Source: Entoloma clypeatum
Lineage: Eukaryota > Basidiomycota > Agaricomycetes > Agaricales > Entolomataceae
DNA: 64,000 nt
Assembly: GCA_963565915.1 (NCBI GenBank)
Contig: OY751491.1
Span: 2,294,001-2,358,000, forward strand
Direction: 5' to 3'
Shown: in pieces, positions 55,705 through 64,000 of the stretch
How the letters are laid out: the number at the start of each line of letters is the position of its first letter
How positions within the stretch are numbered: the stretch's first letter is position 1
The notes under the pieces: model-generated
What the model was told of the DNA's origin: nothing
Seen by the model: the letters and a program-made list of their open reading frames with translations, nothing else
The model's database searches: none
Program-made: the position numbers and the translations under genes

Positions 55705-58700
55705 CTACAGCTCCATTCTATCTTCCTTCTCCCACCCAGGATTTTTCTGCAAGATCACAAAGCCCTCAAGAACATGCGCGAAGGGAATGTATTCCTCCGT
55801 CGCAAGCTCCGCGCGTTCCGTCGTGCCCAGCCGAACAGGCGTCGAATGCGTCTGGAACCCAGAGATGGTCCTGGGCTTACCTGCCTGGCCGATCACATCG
55901 ACTGCCTAAGAGAGAGAAAAATTAGCCACGCCGGTACCGTTCGTTTGCAAGACGCAGAGCCCAAACATACCTGGCCAACACGGACGGTGACAGGCGCCGG
56001 ATTGAGTTCTCCGTCGAGCGTGATCAGGAACCGAGGGTACATCGCGGTGACGAGCAAGTAAAGCATCCAATGATACTTATCCAGCACAACTGCCCCGCAT
56101 CCCATCAAGTCAGCGTGAAAAAATCGAGGCGTAGTAGATACAGGAAGCGGGACATACACGACTTGGCATCTAGGAACGCCGTGATCGTGGCCAGCAAACC
56201 GGCCACAGCAGGTCGACTCATGATACTCCGATCCGCGAAGAAGGGGTTTAGACCGATGGTTCCCTTGCCCATGTGCAGCAGCCCTTGTGCAATGCGAACC
56301 ATGAAGAGACAGTCTGGCTCCTTGTAGTAGTACCCAGCCAGCTGCCGCAGCATCTGTGCCAGGCGGGCGTTGTTCGTCCCCGCTCCAACGAGACCCATTG
56401 CGAAGATGGCGTTGAGCGCCACTTGGAGGTCGTTGTCGTGGCTGTACTTGGAGAGCGTGTCAAGGATGGGGAGTTGGGGATTTGAGGTGCTGACGAGCCC
56501 GATGGCGAGGGGTACTGATTTTCGGATGATCGGTTCGCCGTAGTGCATCTATCGTCCCGAGATAAGTGTACTTACCCTTGCTGTAGATGATAACATTACG
56601 CACAAGATGATTAAATTGTCTCAGTGACATCTCTGCGCCAATATCTTCGCCCATGGCGATCAACGCGACGGCAAGGACGGCAAACGCCTGGAAGGTATCA
56701 TCCTTTTTCTCCGTCTCTTTCTCTTTCTCGTCTTTCTTCTCATCCTTCTTCTCGTCTTTCTGCTCGTCATTTGTCTCATCCTTCGTCTCGTCCTTGGCTT
56801 CTTTCTTCTTCTCAATAATGTGCTCATCACACTGATGCAGCATTGCTTGAACCCTCAGGACGTTTCCAGTGCCGGCAAACGCGCAGGCCTCGACAATGAT
56901 TCGAGCCGTTTTCGCGATGGGATGGTCAATAGCCTTTAGCGTCTCAATCGTAGCGTCCGATGCATCTTGCAAACCTGTATGATCTAGAGGTCAGACCCCG
57001 CAAGGTAGCCCCACTATGCCGCACTGACCGAGGTAAAGCAACCCCAAGCCAAGCACCATGAACTTTGCCCACTTGTCATCAAGGGACGTGTCATCCTCAC
57101 GATCATGTTTCTCCATGAGCGTCTGCAAGATTGTTCCCGTCACGTCGCCATTCTCACTTCCAACGAAGATAAATCCGAGCGCCAAGGCGGCCAAACTGGC
57201 GATCTCCATTGTGACAGATTCGTCTGCAACATGGGGAAGCAAGAAGGGAAGTAGATCTTCGCGGTGTGAGCCAGCGTAGGCGAGACCCAAGCCCATGATG
57301 GCGCTCGTCTTCAGTGGTACAGATTTGTTCTCTGTAAACTCGCCCAAGAGTGCGAGAGCTGCATCGGCCTCGGTGCGGATGCCTGTATTCAGTATTCCGG
57401 TAGCGAAGAGAGCGCCAGCCTATGATGATCATCAAAACAAATGCGAACAAGTCAAATAATATATACCTTTATATGTTCTTCCGATGAGTAGGTATACTTG
57501 TCAACATGACTCAATCCGACATCTGTATCCCAAAGTAGACTCAGACCAAGAGATGCGGCCGCACTCATCATGCCTAACTCGACTTTTAGTAATTTAAATA
57601 CGTAGATGACAACACACACCATGGTCCTTGTTCTTGTAGATCCAGCTATTACCCTCCTCCGCCTCCACCATGAGCTTGTCGTTCCCGAACCCGGCATTGA
57701 CAAAAGCGTTGACGAATGTACCCGCGAGGTTCGCCCGCGCCGAGTCAACGTTTGCAGCACCCGCAGATCCTGCAAGGTAAAGAAATATGAGAATGGTACA
57801 AATGCGTGAAAATCAAGTCATATGTTACTTGTATTTTCCAGATGGGATTTATAGATGTCCTCCAGGCTCTTGGGTTCCGCGACACCGAGTTCCTTTCCGA
57901 ATTCGCGGAAATGTGTGTATAGCCGACTGTTGCTGAGGCATTCTAGCAAGTCTTCAGGTAGTTCATCTTGGAAGTCAGCGTCCGCATCGGCATCGGCATT
58001 ATCGTCTGCAGGAGGATGTAGCCATTCCAATGGTATCTGTGCTCGTGCGAGGAGGAAAGCGAGTTGTCGTTTCATCAAACTGTGTGCAAACGCAGTTTCG
58101 TCATCAGTGACATGAGATTGAAACAAAGTACGGACGGGTTGGCAGGAGCGTTGAAGTCTTCACGAATGAGATCTGGATCATTGAGCTTGATTGCTATTGT
58201 AAGGGCTTCCGGGAATTTATGATGTTGGACATATATGCTGTGTGCTGTCTGGAGGAAGGATATGTCGTCCGGCGGTGGAAGGAAGCTCACGCATCTAAAA
58301 AAAATCATCAGGGATTATGACGAGGCAGCAAAATGACAACCAACCGAATCATGTATTGACATACGCGACTATAAGTATTTTCATCAACAAGCTCAATAAT
58401 CTCCTGAACAATTTCCATCTCTTCCAAAAGATCAACTGCGTCCGGTTCTGCGTTGTGACCAAGAAGAAAGGTGGCGCACTGCTTTGCAAGTGCACGGAGG
58501 TCTTCCATAGTACCAGGAAGTTGAACCTGGTGCTCAGACTCTGTTTCCCGTACGTTATATTCATCGCCCAATTCCGCTGCAAGATGCCGGACATATTCAT
58601 GCCCCCATGAACCAGGATCTGCAAGTGGTGAATCTGCCGGTCTGAGGGAAGTAGATAGTAAGCGATATTTCAATGTCCCGCGCGGTTGTGTATCAGAATA

Positions 58701-59284
58701 TGTCATGGCGAGGACAGACAGAATGTCGGCAAATAGACTCTGATGAAAATGAAAAGTCAGAATGCGCGCCGCAAAATAGAATACAAGGATCACCTTGTCT
58801 TCCGATGCTGACCATGTCTCATAGAGAGTTTGTAGGCCGGGATAGTGAGGACGGAGGAATTTTAAGGGTTTTGGGACGGATGTCATAGACGACGTTGATG
58901 TCCGAATCAACACTCGTAGGGTTTCGAGAGCTGGTCTGTACAGCTCTGTGTTGGATTCCTGATGGCCCCTAGGTTATTTGGCGTTCTAGCATGAGATCAG
59001 GCGCACCCTTAACCGTTCCACAAGCATCTCCAGTTCGTTCTTCAGCTGAAGGTCTTCCTCAGACTGGTTCAAGATGTTAGCCACGCCTAGAAATTGTTGA
59101 ATCCGACGAAGGTTACCAGCTCCTCGCCCTCATCGTCCTTTCCATCCTTCTTAACAGCGCTTCCATCGGGCAATTTTGAAGACCCCTCTGCTTTGTCTTT
59201 ATCTTTTTCACTGTCCTCTGGCGTCTGTTTCTTCTTTGGATCTTCTGACTTGACAGAGATCGCAAATTCGGTCGGTTTGGTCAT
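55705..59284 (-). CDS. RPN1: 26S proteasome regulatory subunit Rpn1
   Basis: Thirteen exons (59284-59117, 59063-59007, 58958-58794, 58739-58345, 58294-58136, 58079-57829, 57769-57620, 57573-57467, 57419-57029, 56974-56604, 56548-56158, 56089-55971, 55905-55705) give 974 residues. Family marks: '[18 protein letters not shown]', '[27 protein letters not shown]', the proteasome/cyclosome repeats ('[14 protein letters not shown]', '[17 protein letters not shown]', '[15 protein letters not shown]'), '[11 protein letters not shown]', '[19 protein letters not shown]' and the C-terminal '[24 protein letters not shown]'. Rpn1 is the scaffold of the proteasome base and binds ubiquitin-like shuttle factors. 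A Lys/Glu/Asp run of about 38 residues interrupts the repeat region. The highly charged N-terminus is usual. Confidence 0.95.
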
Positions 59285-59535
59285 GGGAGCGTCTGTGAAT
59301 GATTTCGTCCAACGCGACGCGCGTCCAGCTGAGTGCTAAGTATTGATAGTTATTTAACCATGATAGATATGACAAATAATGGCAAATACGATCAGGGAAG
59401 TTGTGGACATCAACAAATCTTACATTCCATTCCTCCACTTCCGGCAAAGTGTTTTGCAAGTCTTCCAAGGTCCCTGGCTGACCATCTCTCTCTTTAAAAT
59501 CCTAGTCCTCACTCTGGAAGGGTTTACTTCAAGAT
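59285..59535. promoter_or_regulatory. Bidirectional promoter, Rpn1 / Furry-like
   Basis: 251 bp between divergent start codons. The reverse strand near 59330-59345 has GCACTTAG-like sequence but no proteasome control element (GGTGGCAAA) is evident. Confidence 0.5.
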
Positions 59536-62500
59536 ATGGGCGAAGCAATTCAAATCACGATCCCAGGTCTGTAAAGTATTCAAGTCACTCAAAGGACAAG
59601 GGTTCTGACAGAACATGCAGACTTCGATGATGACGACTACACCTCAGCATCCACACCATTTGGGAGGTCAGCAGGAGGCGCTTTCGGGTTTGGAGGGGGA
59701 TTCGGAAGCTCGACAATGGATTCACCAATTTTGACAACGCCAGTTGTAGACCGTGGTGAACGCAGCTATTTTCCATCACATTCTAGGGTCGATTCTGTTG
59801 CCTCCGAAGATTCCACAAACTCTGCAACGACGCGACATACCAGCAAACCTTTTGCACACTCGTCACAATCGTCCATTGCGACCAGTAGCACCGCGTTCTC
59901 GAAGAAGCCTTCATTCGCATCCATTCGTAATGCATTCAAGACCGGAAGAATCAATGACGCGCCACCCGTACCGTCCCTTGATCATACATACCCAGTTTTG
60001 AAGAACCCTTTCAATCGTTCGACCTCCTCACTAAACCGGCTTCCACCAAATGGACCCACCCCTCCCTTTCCGCGTCCGTCGACGCCAGGCTCAGTCGCAC
60101 GCGCAGGGAAAGCCAAGTTTCACGTTGCTGCGAAGTCGCACCACTCGCAGTCCGGCTCAATCTTCTACACCTCTGACCCAGGGAGCGATCAAGGACACCA
60201 ACATTCCTCGTCCCCACCACCTGTTCCCCGTATGCCTGACGCGTTCGGAAACTTCCAGCGCAGCGATACTCCACCTGTTTCGGACGAAGATGAGAATATG
60301 ATTATGGACCCGAAAACGCCCTCCGATTACGCCCTTCACGCAGTGTTCATAAGGTTTGCAGCCTCGGCTGAATCTGTAATCGACAAATTTTTGCGTCACC
60401 CATTGGTACGGGATCCTAATACGACCCCCCAAACTCATTTTTGACTTTATTCCAGGAGCCAGAACCATTGTTATCGGAATTTATCGATGCCAGAGTGGAC
60501 TCTAAGTTTGACGAAACTCTACAATCCCTCTCGAAAATAGCCCAAAGGCATGCAAAGCCTGTTGTTGACTCTATCATGCGCTGGAGGCAGAGTCAATATG
60601 AAATCGTTGCCCCCGAGATCGTCAACTCTCACGCCACACAGTCTCCTCCAGTAACGCGTTCCACCCGTCCGCAGGATGTACCGGGGACGCTGAGAGAACG
60701 CAAATCTCTTGCTGCAATATATATCATGTGCCGCGCTTTGATCGCAGTCATGCAGTCTATTTCAAAGGATGCGCTTGGTGAGGCTCTCGGTCACATGCTA
60801 GAAGAAACGACTTTCGATCAATTTTGCAAACCCGATGTGAGGCTACTCACTAGTTCGGCGAACCACCGCACGAATGCAGATCTATACGCTACTCTCTTGG
60901 GTCATATTGCCAATGTTCGGTAAGAGCCCCTCAATTAACACAACGTATTTCCCCTCATTCTCGGATGCCCAGGTTCACAAGTGTGACCGATCGGTTCTTG
61001 GCTGAATTGGAACCCGTAGCTCACGGGCAAGTACCCAAAGACCTCCACACGAAGTATGAGAGTCTCATCAGGGGATTGAAGCACGTCCCAATAAAGGCAT
61101 GTTGAACATTCCTTATAATTGCGATCATTCTGACTGGACGGGCATAGGTATGGCCGCCAGAAGCTTTCGAAGAAGGGGCAGAGTTCATGGAGTCATTGGC
61201 CAAGTCGTTTGCTAACGCTCACGGTCAACGATTTAAGACCGTCTTCGCAGAAACGCTCACCCGTATCTTACATCCAATCGGAAAGGTCCGTTCGGAGAAG
61301 ATTTCTCTGCAAGATTTTATTGAAGTATTGGAATTAGACTGCTCAGGCCGAAACCAACAATCCACAATGGGCAAAGGCTATTGAAGTGATCTATCCCAAA
61401 GCAAAGGAGATGATGTCGAAACCACGTTACTGGCCTATAGCATTCCCATTGGCAATAACAAGCCTGTGCGTAGCTCACCAGAGTTATTTCCTGAAGCACT
61501 GGTCAGCATGCTTCGATGGCGCGTGTTCCAAGTTAAAGGTGAGGACAAATGGAAATGGATCCCCTAAATGTCTCCTCACGTTCCCGGCACTAGGAGAAAC
61601 CATTGAGGATAATCGCCATGAATGGCATCATTCGACTCCTATGGACGTATCTCTATCGCTGTCAAGAGTCAGCATCTACGACTACTGGTAAACTGGACTC
61701 GTTTATGAAGCACTTCTTCCCACCCAACCGCTCAACGATTTTCCCGCCTGAGGATTGTCTTGAACAACTGACCTACCTTGTCCACTTCGTGCTCTCGCGA
61801 CACTCTGAATTTGGACAAGATTTGTGTTTGGACCTTCTGCAGGAATCTTCACTCCAGCAAGCAGGGGGTGTTCTTTCTCCCGAGCGTATCTTTGTCAGCG
61901 TGCAGGCTATTCTCTTGTCATTGACCGTCGCAGAAAAGGACGTTTCCAGTCCGGCCTGGCCCTCCATAAGTGATTTCTCCATCATCCCATCACGCGATGA
62001 CTATCCGATGACCTCCGATTTTGCGACCGCTTCTCTCCTTTCAAAATCAAGCATGAAATCTTTCTTGGATCGCTCTGGATCCATTCTTGCAGCTATTGCA
62101 GTATTTTCTAGCAACTCAGTTAGCCATATGTCTGTCTTCGACGATCAATGGTCCCAAGCACGATTGAATGTCTCTTATGAGGAGTCGAGTAATTACGCTA
62201 TCCGACACCATCAAGATGGTCCAACGGTGGCGTACCCCGGGCAGGTCCTGCCGCAGGTTATCATGCTGCAAACTTGCTTCCAATCATGGCCTCGTTGCCT
62301 CCACCCTAACATCTCTGTGCCCGACGCACTTGATATCCTCTTGCGATGCGTCGTCCACGTAGAACCGTCCCTTGGCGAGGCCTCTTGCGCAGCGCTCAAA
62401 CGATTCATGGCCGACCGCAAAAATGCATTGACCGTTCTACAATGCTTTACCGATTTTCTCTTCAGTCCTTCTCGCATGGCTCGGGAGTGCTCCGGAGTGA

Positions 62501-64000
62501 GACTACTGGTGGAGTTCCCGAAAATACTGCAGTTGTGGGTTGACGTTGTTGACGGTTGGATACGTGGTTTGCTTCAACAAAGCCCGAGTTCCATGCCTGA
62601 TTTCGATGAAATCATGACGAGATGCAGCGAAATTGAAGGGGGCGCTTTGTTTTTGTTGACGCACGAGACACGCCCAGTACACTATGCTGGACTCAAAGTA
62701 ATCCGCCATCTCGGCCTCCTGTCGGAACACATTTTGCCCTCCGACAGGACTGGAACCTCATTGCTTTGGGTGCAATACTTGCACGGTAAAGGCGTTGAAA
62801 AGACCTCTTATCTCAATGGGTACGATGAACTTCTCGAGAATCCCGAGCTTACTCGATTGGAACAGTGGCGGCAGTCGACGCGGGTCGATGTCATATTACG
62901 AATTGCCGATAGCTCCCATGAAAAGGACCGCAACTTATGGACTTATGTCCTCCCTGCATTTTTGCAGGCCAGCATGGATCTTGGAATCGCTTTAGGACCA
63001 TTCAGAGACACTGTGGTCGCAGCGGCTTCACGGTATCACCCTATCATATCTCATCTTGCAGGTTTGAGCACCCGGATCCCTGCTGGTCTTCCAACCCGTA
63101 CCGCCTCAACTGATAGGGACGGTCCCAAATTCCTCCGGGATACCAAGCCCCTTGTGGACCAATGGCGAATCTGGGTCAAAGCCCTTTGTGCAACCGCCAC
63201 TCTGTCAGAGTCCAGTCGACCAGCCCTGACGTCCCTAGGAAGGGAGCATACGCGTGCGCCATCTGATGCAAGTTTCGAACGGGAACGACTGTCTACGACT
63301 CGTGGGTTGTTTAGGTACCTGACGCCGTTTTTGGATTCCGAGTATACACAATTCAGGGACACAGCTGTGCTCTGCATCAGTTTGTTCCCATCCACCGCAT
63401 ACCCACAACTCCTAGAAGACTTGAGCCTTCTAGCCGGCCGCCAATTCTACGACGACCCTCGGAGTAAGGCTAGTCCTTCGCCAGCCCTCGAGCAAGCTAT
63501 TGGTATACTCTCCCCTCGCCAGTTCCATGACGAAGCAAGGTTCAAACCGGCAGCTGCACTCCTAGCGGAACGTTCACGGCGCCAAGAACGTCTCCATTCT
63601 GCAGTGGCACATATCTATTACCTCACAGCCCATTACCTCCAGCTTCAACGGTCGGCAGGTCGGCAAGCTGCCCTCGCAAATGTTCTCAAATTTGTCCGAA
63701 ATACTCAAGCGTTTCTCACTGCTCCTGAAATGCGCGATAACCCCACACTCCAAAGATTGCGTCGGTACTTCTGTGGAACCGTTGAACAACTGTTTGATGG
63801 TTTGGCGACACTCAAAGATTCTGATCGATTTATTCCGTCCCATATGCACCTGACGTTATATCGTCTCTGTGAAGAGTGGTGCCAATTTGGTCCGCAAGTG
63901 GAAAGTGTTAAGAAGCGGAATTTACAAATGCTGAATGCAGCCTCTGCACTGGATGCGGATTTAGTTGATGCAAGAGAACGTTTCAAGGTGGAGACGTCCC
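59536..64000 (+). CDS. Furry/Tao3/Mor2-type cell morphogenesis protein, N-terminal part
   Basis: Exons 59536-59566, 59612-60405, 60456-60919, 60973-61096, 61148-61285, 61347-61538 and 61594 to beyond the window end. The start 'MGEAIQITIP' followed by an acidic 'DFDDDDY' and a Gly/Phe-rich segment is typical of basidiomycete members. Residues 30-270 are disordered; then the Furry N-terminal domain: 'CRALIAVMQSISKDALGEAL', 'NHRTNADLYATLLGHIANVR', 'TSVTDRFLAELEPVA', 'VWPPEAFEEGAEFMESLAKSF', 'WAKAIEVIYPKAKEMMSKPRYW' and 'GIIRLLWTYLYRCQESAS'. These proteins act as scaffolds with NDR kinases in polarised growth (RAM pathway). Intron 4 has a GC donor (AAG-GCATGT, 61097), required by the 'PIK-VWPPE' join. 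Full-length homologues exceed 2000 residues. Confidence 0.93.

Noticed and set aside
1..64000. CRISPR arrays, bacterial operons or ribosome-binding sites
   Set aside because: The sequence is eukaryotic with spliced genes; no regular spacer-repeat arrays were seen.

Overview
The window is from a filamentous basidiomycete, most likely an agaricomycete. Its genes have many very short introns (about 38-100 nt), it carries secreted carbohydrate-active enzymes of the AA9 and GH16 types, and it holds Ty1/copia, chromodomain Ty3/gypsy, LINE and hAT-like elements typical of such genomes. All gene models below were spliced by eye from frame continuity and recalled family sequences; no search was run.

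The left part (1-28.9 kb) is a transposon graveyard with very clear layering. A decayed copia element (1 to about 4417, + strand) is followed by LINE-A (4486-26463). LINE-A was split by a copia element (5925-25833, - strand, target duplication GGAAG). That copia was split by a hAT-like element (10008-24084, 8-bp duplication GATGTCAA). The hAT was split by a full-length LINE-B (10436-22144, 15-bp duplication). LINE-B was in turn split by a chromodomain Ty3/gypsy element (12888-19498, duplication TGCAT). Target duplications are visible at every level. The LTR pairs give the same order in time: about 3.9% divergence for copia and 1.3% for gypsy. Behind LINE-A come an ORF1-only element (LINE-C, to about 28.15 kb) and a 3'-truncated LINE 5' module (28156-28937), all head to tail.

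The LINE family is the most unusual object here. A 961-bp 5' module begins with a tRNA-like sequence with A and B boxes and ends in a GC-rich hairpin. It is joined directly to an ORF2 (endonuclease plus reverse transcriptase) in LINE-B, but to part of a proline-rich ORF1 in LINE-A. ORF1-only and ORF2-only copies share the same 3' tail. Mutations in the elements are strongly biased to CpG>TpG/CpA, as expected if the repeats are cytosine-methylated.

From 28.9 to 32.2 kb is gene-free decayed sequence. From 32.2 kb on the region is ordinary, compact and gene-dense: a single-pass membrane protein, a C2H2 zinc-finger protein, a four-helix membrane protein, an AA9 LPMO, an oxysterol-binding protein, a GH16 glucanase-like protein with odd splice sites, mitochondrial isoleucyl-tRNA synthetase, an F-box protein, prolyl-tRNA synthetase, a B-type cyclin, the proteasome subunit Rpn1 and the N-terminal part of a Furry/Tao3-type morphogenesis protein running off the right end. 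Several pairs are divergent with short shared promoters (GH16/IleRS 169 bp, Rpn1/Furry 251 bp, ProRS/cyclin). These are housekeeping and secretome genes with no evident common pathway.
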